From contig NZ_FNAS01000008.1 of the NCBI RefSeq assembly GCF_900101995.1, forward strand, positions 22,138 through 86,137: a stretch of DNA of 64,000 nt. The letters run 5' to 3'. Source of the DNA: Riemerella columbipharyngis. GTDB taxonomy: Bacteria > Bacteroidota > Bacteroidia > Flavobacteriales > Weeksellaceae. Both the position numbers and the translations under genes were made by a program. This document shows positions 44,390 to 52,758 of the stretch, one piece after another. The notes beneath the pieces are model-generated. The model was not told where the DNA came from. It saw nothing but the letters and a program-made list of their open reading frames with translations, and searched no databases. Position 1 is the stretch's first letter, and each line of letters starts with the position of its first letter.

Positions 44390-45541
44390 ATGGATTGGAA
44401 CGACTTAAAAATAAACATAAAAACCTTCTTCGGATTTGAAAGTATACTCTCCGAGGAAGTAAAGAAACTCGGCGGGAGAGAGGTAACAGTACTCAACAGA
44501 GCCGTGTCTTGCAAAGGAGATCTGGGGTTTCTCTATAAAATCAATTATGCTCTGAGAACAGCCGTGAAAATACATGTCCTCATTTCGGAATTTCGAGCTT
44601 ATAATGAGCAAAAATTCTACGAAAAACTGGTGAAATTCCCATGGGACGAATACCTCACGCTCTCTCAGACTTTCGGAATAGATGCTACGGTGCACTCGGA
44701 AAAATTTACACATTCTCATTTTATGGTGTTGAAAATGAAAGATGCCATTGTGGATTATTTTCAAAAAAAATACCGCCGCAGACCCGATGTAGAGCCTCAT
44801 AATCCTGATATAAAATTCCACCTCCATATCAATAGAGACAAAGTCGCTGTATCTCTAGATTCCTCCGGCGAACCCCTATTCAAAAGGGGATACAGACAGG
44901 AACAAGGCAAAGCTCCTATAAACGAAGTCTTGGCTTCCGGAATGCTCCACTTGGCAGGCTGGGACGGGAAAGGGAATTTTTTGGACCCAATGTGCGGCAG
45001 CGGTACTCTGCTCATAGAAGCCGCTATGATGGCGATGGAACTACCGGCTCAGATTTTTAGAAAAAACTTCGGGTTTCAAAATTGGAAAAATTATGACGAA
45101 GATTTATTCTTAAAAATAAAAGAATTCCGCATCAATAGAATAAAAGAGTTTTCTGGAAAAATCGTAGGCTACGACATAGACCCTCTTATGCTTTCCATTG
45201 CAAAACGAAATATAGAAGCTGCCGAATTGGAAGAAGTGATTACACTGGAAAAACAGAATTTCTTTGACTCCAAAAAAGAGCTTTTCCCTCTGCTCGTCGT
45301 ATTTAACCCTCCTTACGATGAACGAATCAGCATCAATGATGATGATTTCTACAAAAAAATAGGTGATACATTTAAGAATAATTACCCCAATACCTTGGCG
45401 TGGCTCATCACTTCCGACCTCGAAGCCGCAAAAAAAATAGGCCTCCACCCGAGCCGGAAAATAAAGCTCTACAATGGAAAACTGGAAACCCGTTTTCTGC
45501 AGTACGAAATGTACGAAGGCTCTAAAAAGAACAAATCCTAA
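44390..45541 (+). CDS. THUMP-domain 23S rRNA guanine-N2 methyltransferase (RlmL-like)
   Basis: This 383-residue protein has an N-terminal ferredoxin-like/THUMP region (about 10-160) and a C-terminal SAM-dependent methyltransferase domain. NFLDPMCGSGTLLIEAA is the SAM-binding motif I, GYDIDPLMLSIAKRN is motif II and VFNPPYDERI is the catalytic NPPY motif IV for exocyclic amine methylation. It matches the RlmL half of E. coli RlmKL, without the RlmK half, so the target is likely an N2-guanine of 23S rRNA. It is followed by a glycosyltransferase gene after 9 bases. Confidence 0.92.
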   Translation: MDWNDLKINIKTFFGFESILSEEVKKLGGREVTVLNRAVSCKGDLGFLYKINYALRTAVKIHVLISEFRAYNEQKFYEKLVKFPWDEYLTLSQTFGIDATVHSEKFTHSHFMVLKMKDAIVDYFQKKYRRRPDVEPHNPDIKFHLHINRDKVAVSLDSSGEPLFKRGYRQEQGKAPINEVLASGMLHLAGWDGKGNFLDPMCGSGTLLIEAAMMAMELPAQIFRKNFGFQNWKNYDEDLFLKIKEFRINRIKEFSGKIVGYDIDPLMLSIAKRNIEAAELEEVITLEKQNFFDSKKELFPLLVVFNPPYDERISINDDDFYKKIGDTFKNNYPNTLAWLITSDLEAAKKIGLHPSRKIKLYNGKLETRFLQYEMYEGSKKNKS

Positions 45542-45550
45542 AACCTCTCT

Positions 45551-46552
45551 ATGAACAGCATCTCCATCATCATCGCAATATACAACCGCAAAGACGAGCT
45601 TAGGGAATTACTGAATTCTCTGACTCTCCAAAGCGATAAAAATTTTGAAGTCATTATTGTAGATGATGGTTCTATAATAGACCTAAGATCTACCATAGAT
45701 ATGTTCAAAAACATATTAGACCTAAAATTCTTCCGCAAAGAAAATTCCGGTCCCGGACTTTCCCGAAACTATGGTGCTGAAAAGGCTAAAAACGATTGGC
45801 TGGTGTTTGTGGACAGCGATGTGATTGTAGAAAAAGATTATATAGGAAATATAAAGAAAAATTTAGCCCAAACCTCTTGTGATGCTTTTGGCGGTGCAGA
45901 TAAAGCACATATAGGATTTAATCTAATGCAAAAAGCTATTTCCTATGCTATGACTTCTATTTTTACGACGGGCGGCATAAGAGGAAGCAAAAAATCCGTA
46001 TCCAAATTCCAGCCCCGCAGTTTTAATATGGGGGTAAGGAAAGAGACTTTCGACAAAGTCGGCGGATTTTCGGAAATGCGTATCGGCGAGGATCCGGATC
46101 TCTCTATGACGCTATGGGAAAATGGATACACCACGGCATTTTTTGATAATATCGGAGTTTATCATAAACGCCGCACAGACTTTAGGAAGTTTTCTCGGCA
46201 GGTCTATCAGTTCGGAGTAGCAAGGCCGATATTAAACCAAAGGCACCCAAGCTATACCAAAGTAACCTTTTGGTTTCCTTCGTTTTTTTTAATGGGGTAT
46301 ATAATAGGGCTTATTCATTATTTTGTCTGGAGCTACGGCTTTATCCTATCTATGTATGGGCTATACACTATGGTGATATTCTTCCACGCACTGCTCAGAA
46401 CAAAAAATATCAGCATTGCTGCTATGGCAGTTACCACTGCTTTCATTCAGATGTTTTCTTACGGCTATGGTTTTTTGAAATCTTGGATTAAGCTCAATAT
46501 CTTAAAAGAAAAACCCGAAGATGCGTTCCCCGGGCATTTTTATAGGAAATAA
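45551..46552 (+). CDS. Family 2 glycosyltransferase
   Basis: This 333-residue GT2 enzyme has an N-terminal GT-A domain (about 1-230) with SIIIAIYNRKDELREL, the nucleotide-binding FEVIIVDDGS, the metal-binding VFVDSDV and GEDPDLSMTLWENGY near the acceptor site. Two hydrophobic helices (about 240-285) anchor it in the membrane. It probably builds a surface polysaccharide or glycolipid; donor and acceptor cannot be read. It ends 8 bases from the convergent barstar-like gene. Confidence 0.91.
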   Translation: MNSISIIIAIYNRKDELRELLNSLTLQSDKNFEVIIVDDGSIIDLRSTIDMFKNILDLKFFRKENSGPGLSRNYGAEKAKNDWLVFVDSDVIVEKDYIGNIKKNLAQTSCDAFGGADKAHIGFNLMQKAISYAMTSIFTTGGIRGSKKSVSKFQPRSFNMGVRKETFDKVGGFSEMRIGEDPDLSMTLWENGYTTAFFDNIGVYHKRRTDFRKFSRQVYQFGVARPILNQRHPSYTKVTFWFPSFFLMGYIIGLIHYFVWSYGFILSMYGLYTMVIFFHALLRTKNISIAAMAVTTAFIQMFSYGYGFLKSWIKLNILKEKPEDAFPGHFYRK

Positions 46553-46560
46553 TTTATTTT

Positions 46561-46839
46561 TTAATCTTCGTATTGTTCAAGAAAATAAGTGAACGAAAAA
46601 TCGTCTAACACCTCATTCAAATCTTCTAAAGTACAGATAACTTCGTCAAAAGTTTCTAATTGCTCCACACTCATATTCACAAACTCCAAATGCAGTGGCA
46701 ACGCCTTAGAATTAGACAAAGCACCGCAGAGGGTTTGTTCAGTATCCACCGCCGAAAACACTGCATCTTTTTTCTTTAACACTAAAAAAAAATCCTCCAA
46801 ATCTCCTATTTCCGAAAAATCTACATAGATGGTTTTCAT
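46561..46839 (-). CDS. Barstar-like protein
   Basis: This 92-residue acidic protein resembles the barstar (barnase inhibitor) family: an opening strand KTIYVDFSEIGDLEDFFLVLKKK, a helix with LCGALSNSKALPLHLEFVNMS matching barstar's LxxxLxG...PLxLxxxN region, and a C-terminal EDLNEVLDD helix. Barstar blocks ribonucleases by covering the active site. Its start overlaps the upstream small gene by 4 bases (ATGA), so the two form a coupled pair. The similarity is partial and a function is not proven. Confidence 0.68.
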   Translation of the reverse strand: MKTIYVDFSEIGDLEDFFLVLKKKDAVFSAVDTEQTLCGALSNSKALPLHLEFVNMSVEQLETFDEVICTLEDLNEVLDDFSFTYFLEQYED

Positions 46840-47213
46840 TTTTTTAGAACTTTTAATTGATAAAAATATGCAGTATCTTTTCTTTTCTCAAAATCCACTT
46901 CATACTGTGCGTTGTCAGGTGTGGGATAGTACAGCTTGTAGATAGGATACGGCTTCCTCTGCGGATTACTCTTTCCAAAGTCTATCCCTCCGTCTGAAAA
47001 AATGGTATCTTTCAGAAATTTTTTAGAGATATGGTGGGTTTCCATTACAGAGTCCACAGGGCGGGCATAGGTCCACTCCTTAGACAACGTTTCGGTAATG
47101 ACTCTGCTGTTGGGCAGATAGCCGCTACAGCTTACGCCTTTTTGGTTCAGAATAAAGAACATTATAATAATACCAGGGATAAGCCCTATCATATAAAACT
47201 TTAGTTTTCTCAT
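46836..47213 (-). CDS. Membrane-anchored small protein, DUF4258/RNase-like fold possible
   Basis: This 125-residue protein has one N-terminal transmembrane helix or signal anchor (about 6-22). A compact domain then shows METHHISKKFL, a GGIDFGKSNPQRKPYPIYKLYY strand region and YEVDFEKRKDTAYFYQLKVLKK. The order of a His, a GxI turn, a KPxPxY strand and a KRKDTAYF strand resembles small DUF4258 or barnase-like folds, but I cannot confirm either. Translational coupling to a barstar-like gene makes an enzyme-inhibitor pair an attractive inference. It follows the ald gene with no gap. Confidence 0.55.
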   Translation of the reverse strand: MRKLKFYMIGLIPGIIIMFFILNQKGVSCSGYLPNSRVITETLSKEWTYARPVDSVMETHHISKKFLKDTIFSDGGIDFGKSNPQRKPYPIYKLYYPTPDNAQYEVDFEKRKDTAYFYQLKVLKK

Positions 47214-48404
47214 TTAGAAAATCAAAAGGTTAATATCGTGGTAAGTCAGTCCAAATTTATCGCAAACCAATTTTTGTGTATGACGCCCTTTGTACATATA
47301 AAGAGAGTCTTTCATTTCGGCTGTTTTCACCAAAACATTTTCGAAGCCGCCCATTTCGTCGTAATTCAAGAGATAACTCAAGAAGAAATTACTAATCGCT
47401 TTTGTAGTAGTTCTCGGCATTCGTGAAGTCAGATTTGGAAGTCCGCAATGTACCAAACCATCTTTCACCACATAAGGATTCTCCTGCGTAGTTACCTCAG
47501 AGTTTTCGATACAACGCCCGTAATCTATGGTAAGGTCTAAAATTACGCTTCCTTTTTTCATTCCTTTTACCATAGCTTCCGTAACTACTGGTGGCATATT
47601 TAGTCTTGGCATAGCACCGATAAGTACATCGGCTCTCTTGAGGCTCTTAGTCAATTCTTTTGGATCTAAAACCGAAGTCGGCACACGGTTATCAATCAAA
47701 GTATGGAGTCTTCTCAGTTTCGCCAAAGAATTATCAAACACTTTTACGCTAGCTCCCATTCCGAGAGCAGCTTTTGTCGCAAACTCCCCTACAATACCGG
47801 CACCTATGATGACTACCTCCGCAGGGCGAACACCCGTAACGCCCCCCAACATCAAGCCGTTGGATTTTGCCAAAAGCTCGGAGCTATACAAGATGGCTAC
47901 CCCTCCTGCTATCTCACCAACAAGCCTTACCAAAGAACGCTGCTTGTATTCGTCTCTCACAAACTCAAATGCAATAGCATTCACTTTCTTTTCAGCTAAT
48001 TTGTCAAAATAGTCTTTGTCTCTAAGGTTGATTTGCAATGCCGAAGCAAGATAGGTATTAGAGTTAAGGTATTCTATTTCTTCCAAAGTAGGAGGGTTTA
48101 TTTTTAAGACTAATTTTTGTCCAAAAGCTACTTTTGGGTCGTCCGTTAGTATCGCACCGGCATCTGCATACTGCTCATCTGTAAAATGAGCTCCGTCTCC
48201 TGCCTTTCTTTGTATTACTATCTCGTGCCCAGATTCCACCAACACCTGAACTGCATCTGGCGTAAGACAGAGCCTTTTTTCGTTCAGACAGGTTTCTTTA
48301 GGTATTCCTATACTGAATTTTTTACTTTTCTTAACAATCTCTAATTTTTCTTCTTTAGGAATGAGATCCTCCTCTGTAAAAGGAGTAAATATAGTATTAC
48401 TCAT
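47214..48404 (-). CDS. ald: Alanine dehydrogenase
   Basis: This 396-residue NAD-dependent alanine dehydrogenase catalyses L-alanine to pyruvate and ammonia. It has the N-terminal IGIPKETCLNEKRLCLTPDAV segment, where lysine and arginine bind pyruvate, and the catalytic His region. The Rossmann domain carries EVVIIGAGIVGEFATKAALGMGASVKVFD. Proline/alanine-dehydrogenase relatives such as NAD(P) transhydrogenase alpha are excluded by length. A 28-residue N-terminal extension is unusual for the family but common in Bacteroidota homologues. It is followed immediately by the barstar-like pair. Confidence 0.94.
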   Translation of the reverse strand: MSNTIFTPFTEEDLIPKEEKLEIVKKSKKFSIGIPKETCLNEKRLCLTPDAVQVLVESGHEIVIQRKAGDGAHFTDEQYADAGAILTDDPKVAFGQKLVLKINPPTLEEIEYLNSNTYLASALQINLRDKDYFDKLAEKKVNAIAFEFVRDEYKQRSLVRLVGEIAGGVAILYSSELLAKSNGLMLGGVTGVRPAEVVIIGAGIVGEFATKAALGMGASVKVFDNSLAKLRRLHTLIDNRVPTSVLDPKELTKSLKRADVLIGAMPRLNMPPVVTEAMVKGMKKGSVILDLTIDYGRCIENSEVTTQENPYVVKDGLVHCGLPNLTSRMPRTTTKAISNFFLSYLLNYDEMGGFENVLVKTAEMKDSLYMYKGRHTQKLVCDKFGLTYHDINLLIF

Positions 48405-48435
48405 TATTTCAAGTATTTTATCAAGGCAAAGATAA

Positions 48436-48843
48436 TCATTTAAAAATTATCATTCTCTCTTTTCCTTTTTTTTCTATGGTCATCTCGTGGCAAAAAGTTT
48501 CAGAAAGCTCCTCTTCATAAATATCCGGCCATTCTATAACAGACAAACAAGCTCTATCCAAATACTCCTCTATCCCGATATCCAAAGCTTCCTCTAATGA
48601 TTTTATTCTATATAAATCAAAATGATAAATTTTTCCTTTAGGGCATAGGTATTCATTTACTATGGCATAGGTGGGCGAAGACACTTCATCACCGCTGCCC
48701 AGCGCTTCCAAAAGATAACGCGTAAAAGTGGTTTTCCCTGCTCCTAAATCCCCTCTGAGAAGTAGAATATTAGATCGGAGATGGTCTAAGACATAGGATG
48801 CCACTCCCCTCCACTCTTCCTCTTGACTAATCACAAACTTCAT
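48436..48843 (-). CDS. tsaE: tRNA threonylcarbamoyladenosine biosynthesis protein TsaE
   Basis: From the ATG at 48843 this is a 135-residue TsaE, the ATPase that drives the TsaD-TsaB complex in t6A37 modification of tRNAs reading ANN codons. The P-loop is GDLGAGKTT (31-39), with the following TRYLLEALGSGDEVSSPTYAIVNEY switch region and the HFDLYRIKSLEE motif. An earlier in-frame start at 48879 adds 12 residues, but ATG 48843 fits the family start. It is transcribed apart from ald (31-base gap, same strand). Confidence 0.94.
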   Translation of the reverse strand: MKFVISQEEEWRGVASYVLDHLRSNILLLRGDLGAGKTTFTRYLLEALGSGDEVSSPTYAIVNEYLCPKGKIYHFDLYRIKSLEEALDIGIEEYLDRACLSVIEWPDIYEEELSETFCHEMTIEKKGKERMIIFK

Positions 48844-49011
48844 AATTTCTTTTTTGCAAATTAACAACTTTTCAGCCATTTATTCCTCAAAAATAAATAC
48901 CCCTTAGAAAAATAAAGCACCTAATAGTTCTGGTATTTATTTTTTTTTTAACTTTAACCTTTCTTATTTCAGCAAGAGAAGAAACAAACATAAAACTAAC
49001 TTTCAATCAAT

Positions 49012-49431
49012 ATGTTTAATAAATTTGACATTGCCTATCTCAAAATGGCACACGAATGGGCTAAGCTGTCTTACTGTAAACGCAAACAAGTAGGAGCCCT
49101 TATTGTAAAAGAGAGAACCATTATTTCTGATGGATACAACGGAACCCCCTCCGGCTTTGAAAACAACTGCGAAGATGACAGCGATAAAACCAAGTGGTAT
49201 GTCCTCCACGCGGAAGCCAATGCTATTCTGAAATTAGCCCGAAGCACACAGTCCGCAGAGGGTGCCACGCTGTACCTTACACTATCCCCGTGCAAAGAAT
49301 GCAGCAAACTCATCTACCAATCCGGCATCAAAAGATTAGTATATATTAACCAATATTCCGATGACGAGGGACTTAAATTCCTAAAAAATGCGGGGGTAGA
49401 AGTCTTACAAATCTCGGAAGAAAACCTCTAA
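49012..49431 (+). CDS. comEB: dCMP deaminase
   Basis: This 139-residue zinc-dependent deoxycytidylate deaminase (ComEB family) provides dUMP for thymidylate synthesis. The zinc site is HAEANAI (His and the catalytic Glu) and PCKEC (two cysteines), and the KRKQVGALIVKERTIISDGYNGTPSG segment is typical of dCMP rather than cytidine deaminases. xerD starts 2 bases after its stop. A TAACTTTA element upstream is a near-miss to the -7 consensus. Confidence 0.94.
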   Translation: MFNKFDIAYLKMAHEWAKLSYCKRKQVGALIVKERTIISDGYNGTPSGFENNCEDDSDKTKWYVLHAEANAILKLARSTQSAEGATLYLTLSPCKECSKLIYQSGIKRLVYINQYSDDEGLKFLKNAGVEVLQISEENL

Positions 49432-49433
49432 CT

Positions 49434-50336
49434 ATGGACTGGGAAGAGAAAATCAGTGATTTTTACGGCTACCTAAAGCTCGAACGAAATTTCTCCGAAA
49501 ACACAATAGACGCCTATGTAAGGGATATTCAAAAACTCAAATCCTTTGCCGAAGAGTATTTGGACGGTGTAGCTGCTTCTCAAATATCCTACGAGCAAAT
49601 ACAAGAGTACCTCTACCACCTGAGCAAAGACAAGTATAGTGAAAGAAGCCAAGCAAGGTGGATTTCTTCCATTAAAACCTTTTTCAAATACCTGCACGAA
49701 GACGATTACAGAGAGGGCAACCCCGCCACTCTGATAGAAGCACCTAAAATGGGTCTCTACCTACCCGACACTCTCAGCTTTGAAGAAATTGAGACCATCT
49801 CCAGCAGTGTGGATAAATCTACGCTTCTCGGGCAACGAAACTTTACGATGATAGAGACGCTCTACGGCTGTGGATTGCGTGTTTCCGAGTTAGTCAATAT
49901 CAAATATTCTAATATCAATTTCAAGGAAGACTATATCCGTGTAGAAGGCAAAGGTAGCAAAGTACGATTGGTCCCTATGCCGGAATACACCAAAAACATC
50001 CTCTTGGAATACACCCGCGATACCCGCCCCAACATGAAAATAGGCGACAAGTACCAAGACATTGTTTTCCTAAATTCCAGAGGCGCTCCTATCTCTCGTG
50101 TGATGGTCTTCATCATCATCAAAGATATTGTGGAAAAAGCCGGCATCAAAAAAACGATTTCCCCCCACACTTTTAGGCATTCTTTCGCTACGCATCTACT
50201 GCAAAATGGTGCCGACCTAAGGTATATACAAGAGCTTTTGGGACACAGCAGCATTACCACTACAGAAATCTACACCCACTTAGAAAACGAAGAACTAAGA
50301 GAAGCCATCCTAAAATACCATCCAAGAAACCAATAA
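49434..50336 (+). CDS. xerD: Site-specific tyrosine recombinase XerD
   Basis: This 300-residue tyrosine recombinase has a SAM-like core-binding domain (about 3-90) and a catalytic domain with all active residues: Arg149 in GCGLRVSEL, Lys173, His245 and Arg248 in HTFRHSFATHL, His271 in LLGHSS and the nucleophile Tyr280. Length and sequence fit XerD, which resolves chromosome dimers at dif. It is co-transcribed with the dCMP deaminase, so it is a housekeeping gene and not a prophage integrase. Confidence 0.94.
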   Translation: MDWEEKISDFYGYLKLERNFSENTIDAYVRDIQKLKSFAEEYLDGVAASQISYEQIQEYLYHLSKDKYSERSQARWISSIKTFFKYLHEDDYREGNPATLIEAPKMGLYLPDTLSFEEIETISSSVDKSTLLGQRNFTMIETLYGCGLRVSELVNIKYSNINFKEDYIRVEGKGSKVRLVPMPEYTKNILLEYTRDTRPNMKIGDKYQDIVFLNSRGAPISRVMVFIIIKDIVEKAGIKKTISPHTFRHSFATHLLQNGADLRYIQELLGHSSITTTEIYTHLENEELREAILKYHPRNQ

Positions 50337-50750
50337 GCATAAAGAGATAATTAAAATATTAATTGATAATTATTCTGTTTTTGTTCTTAAATAAAACAAA
50401 CAGATATGTCTGTAGTATTCTTTTTGTCAAATAAGAAATATAAATTTACACAAATCTGACGGTTGTAAAGTTTATTATAAAAAATATAAGACAAAACAAA
50501 TTATCAACCATATATTGAACTGTATTTAACAACTTTAACCTTAAATAAAATTGAAATATAAGCTTTATTTTATCAATTTATCAATTTATCAATTTATAAA
50601 TAATCTAAATTAAAAATATTTTTATATATTTGCTCATTGAAATTTTTGAGGAATTGGACGGGGGTAGCTCTTCTTTTTTCTTTGCTTTTGCAATGTTAAA
50701 TAAGTAAAACTTATTCGTTCACTTGCTTTAACTTTATAAATTATTAAATA
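50337..50750. other. Long AT-rich leader and promoter region upstream of the flavinylation cluster
   Basis: About 410 bases hold no gene. Three direct copies of the octamer ATCAATTT run through 50571-50597. A TATATTTG -7 box is at 50625-50632, without a TTG at the -33 distance. The transcript would then have a leader of about 115 bases with an unusual G-rich segment (GGACGGGGG near 50657) and a small hairpin (AATAAG 50699-50704 with CTTATT 50710-50715). The leader may be regulatory. No known riboswitch is recognised. Confidence 0.45.
50625..50632 (+). promoter_or_regulatory. -7 element of the ankyrin-DUF2271-PepSY-ApbE operon
   Basis: TATATTTG matches TAnnTTTG about 118 bases before the first gene. 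The -33 TTG is missing, so activation by a regulator, possibly at the octamer repeats upstream, is conceivable. Confidence 0.45.
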
Positions 50751-52253
50751 ATGAAAATTAAAAAATATTTTGTTCTATTCTTGGGATTGAGTTTCGGAGC
50801 TAGCTCTCTGATGGCACAAAACAGACTGTTAGACAAAGATTTTTGGCAGTCTAAACCCAATTTGGAAGCCGTAAAGGCAGAAATCGCCAAGGGAAACAAC
50901 CCTACAGAAGCCAACAATTTTGGTTTTGATGCCGCTACGCAGGCAATATTGGCAGACGAGCCTCTGGATGTCGTAACTTATTTGGTGGAACTGCCCGGAA
51001 ACGGCGTTGCAAAACTAACGCACGACAGCAGAATATACCTCCACTGGGCAGGCTACAGGAAAAATTTGCCTTTGGCGAAATGGCTGATTGACAAAGGTTC
51101 ATCGCTCTCGCTCAAGGACAGCCACGGCTACACGCCTATTTCTTTTGCTGCATTTACGGGGCTTGCCGATCCGCAGTATTACGATTTGTTTTTTCAAAAA
51201 GGCATAGACCCCAATGAAACTTATCAAGACGGTGCCAAGCTGATTAACTTTGCCATTGCCAACGATAGTTCGGAGCTAAAACTAATGAAATACTTTGTTT
51301 CCAAAGGAGCAAATCCTAGGGCTAAGGACGATTTGGGGCGTACATTGACAGATTATGCCGCAAAAGGACAAAATCTCGATTTGCTAAAAAGCCTCATCAA
51401 ACACGGTATCAGCTATACCGGCAATGCACTGTTTATGGCGGCAAAAGGCACCAAAGAAGGGAAACAAGCACTTCCCGTTTTTGATTTTCTTGTCAATGAA
51501 TTGAAAATTTCGCCTAAAATTACAGACCACGAAGGGAATAATATGCTCCACTTACTGCTCTCGGGCAGATTTGCGAACAATGATGCCATAGCCTACTTTA
51601 TCGGCAAAGGCGTAAGTCCCGAACAGATGAACGACAAAGGCGAAACGCCGCTAATGAAGGCGGTGGGAAGGAATAATGAATTTGCCGTAGAAGCGATGCT
51701 TGACAAAGGCATTAAAAATATCAATGCGGCAGATAAAAAAGGAATTTCTGCACTTTGTTACGCTATGGAAAACGCCTCTCCGAAAATGGCAGAATTACTC
51801 ATCAACAAAGCGGCAGATGCTGCCGTTAAGGATAAAAAAGGCAACAATCTACTGTACTATGCGATAAAATCTTATAGCGGAAGAAATAGAAATTCTGTGG
51901 AAGACATTCTGAAAAAAATCGACTTGCTGAAGGCTAAGGGTGTGGACATTACGGCGCCTCAAGCGGACGGAAATACGATTTTGCACTTAGCTGTCGGTAC
52001 CCAAAATCCTAAATTGATAGAAGCCTTAAAACCTTATATCAAAAACATTAACGCTAAAAACGAAGAAGGGCTTACGCCGCTGCACATGGCGGCTATGGTT
52101 GGGCAAGATGCTAAAATCATCAACCTCCTGCTGAAAATGGGCGCGGACAAAAGCATCAAAACTTCTCTTGATGAAACCGCCTACGACTTAGCCGAAGAAA
52201 ACGAAATTTTATCTAAAAACATCAATGAAATAGAACCCCTAAGATTAAAATAA
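50751..52253 (+). CDS. Exported ankyrin-repeat protein
   Basis: This 500-residue protein has a signal peptide to about residue 22 (SLMAQ). The rest is a solenoid of roughly a dozen ankyrin repeats, visible as spaced DSHGYTPISFAA, DLGRTLTDYAA, NDKGETPLMKAV, NAADKKGISALCYAM, ADGNTILHLAV and NEEGLTPLHMAAM units. Ankyrin solenoids bind other proteins. It is the first gene of the ApbE-linked cluster, 6 bases before the DUF2271 gene, so it probably acts as a periplasmic partner or scaffold of the flavinylation machinery. Its codons are more GC-rich than those of flanking genes. Confidence 0.85.
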   Translation: MKIKKYFVLFLGLSFGASSLMAQNRLLDKDFWQSKPNLEAVKAEIAKGNNPTEANNFGFDAATQAILADEPLDVVTYLVELPGNGVAKLTHDSRIYLHWAGYRKNLPLAKWLIDKGSSLSLKDSHGYTPISFAAFTGLADPQYYDLFFQKGIDPNETYQDGAKLINFAIANDSSELKLMKYFVSKGANPRAKDDLGRTLTDYAAKGQNLDLLKSLIKHGISYTGNALFMAAKGTKEGKQALPVFDFLVNELKISPKITDHEGNNMLHLLLSGRFANNDAIAYFIGKGVSPEQMNDKGETPLMKAVGRNNEFAVEAMLDKGIKNINAADKKGISALCYAMENASPKMAELLINKAADAAVKDKKGNNLLYYAIKSYSGRNRNSVEDILKKIDLLKAKGVDITAPQADGNTILHLAVGTQNPKLIEALKPYIKNINAKNEEGLTPLHMAAMVGQDAKIINLLLKMGADKSIKTSLDETAYDLAEENEILSKNINEIEPLRLK

Positions 52254-52259
52254 GAAAAT

Positions 52260-52739
52260 ATGAAAGTATTAAAATCCATCCTCGTTTTGGGAATTTTGAT
52301 GGCAGGCTCATTCGATTATGCCCAAACTTCTACTTACAAATGTATGCTCCAGCTCAAGAACTACAATAGTGAAGACGGGGCATATATCATAGCATCACTG
52401 GTAGATGCACAGGGCAAATATGTGAAAACCCTCTCTGTAATGGGAGATGAGCGTAGATGGTATCATAATTTAAAAGAGTGGTACAAATTCAAAAAAGCAA
52501 GTAAAGAAAATGTAGATGCCATCACGGGGGCTTCGGTAGCTGCCGGAAACCGAGCGGTAAAGGTGTTTAAGATAGACGACCAATACCTGAACAATGGCTA
52601 CAAAATCAAGTTTGAGTCTGCGGTAGAAGAAAATCCGTACTACTCCGAAGATGTGTCTGTGCCGCTTAGCGACGAGGGACTTACCCAAAAATATGACGGC
52701 AAAGGCTATATCAGATTTGTGAAGATTGTTAAAAACTAA
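52260..52739 (+). CDS. DUF2271 periplasmic flavinylation substrate candidate
   Basis: This 159-residue protein has a signal peptide to about residue 21 (YAQ) and a DUF2271 domain. The domain shows VDAQGKYVKTLSVMGDERRWYHNLKEWYKF and the segment VDAITGASVAAG. Residues 86-92, Asp-Ala-Ile-Thr-Gly-Ala-Ser, fit the ApbE target motif Dxx(S/T)GA(S/T), in which the last residue carries FMN; here that is Ser92. DUF2271 proteins are known from ApbE gene clusters. Its place between an exported ankyrin protein and the PepSY-reductase fits a periplasmic flavin carrier. Confidence 0.86.
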   Translation: MKVLKSILVLGILMAGSFDYAQTSTYKCMLQLKNYNSEDGAYIIASLVDAQGKYVKTLSVMGDERRWYHNLKEWYKFKKASKENVDAITGASVAAGNRAVKVFKIDDQYLNNGYKIKFESAVEENPYYSEDVSVPLSDEGLTQKYDGKGYIRFVKIVKN

Positions 52740-52758
52740 ATACACCCTAAACAAAGGA

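Noticed and set aside
49434..50336. Tyrosine recombinase as a sign of an integrated element near xerD
   Set aside because: All features fit chromosomal XerD, and it is co-transcribed with a dCMP deaminase gene; no att repeats or phage genes flank it.
50571..50597. ATCAATTT copies as a CRISPR-like array
   Set aside because: Units are 8 bases with no spacers and only three copies, so it is a short direct repeat.
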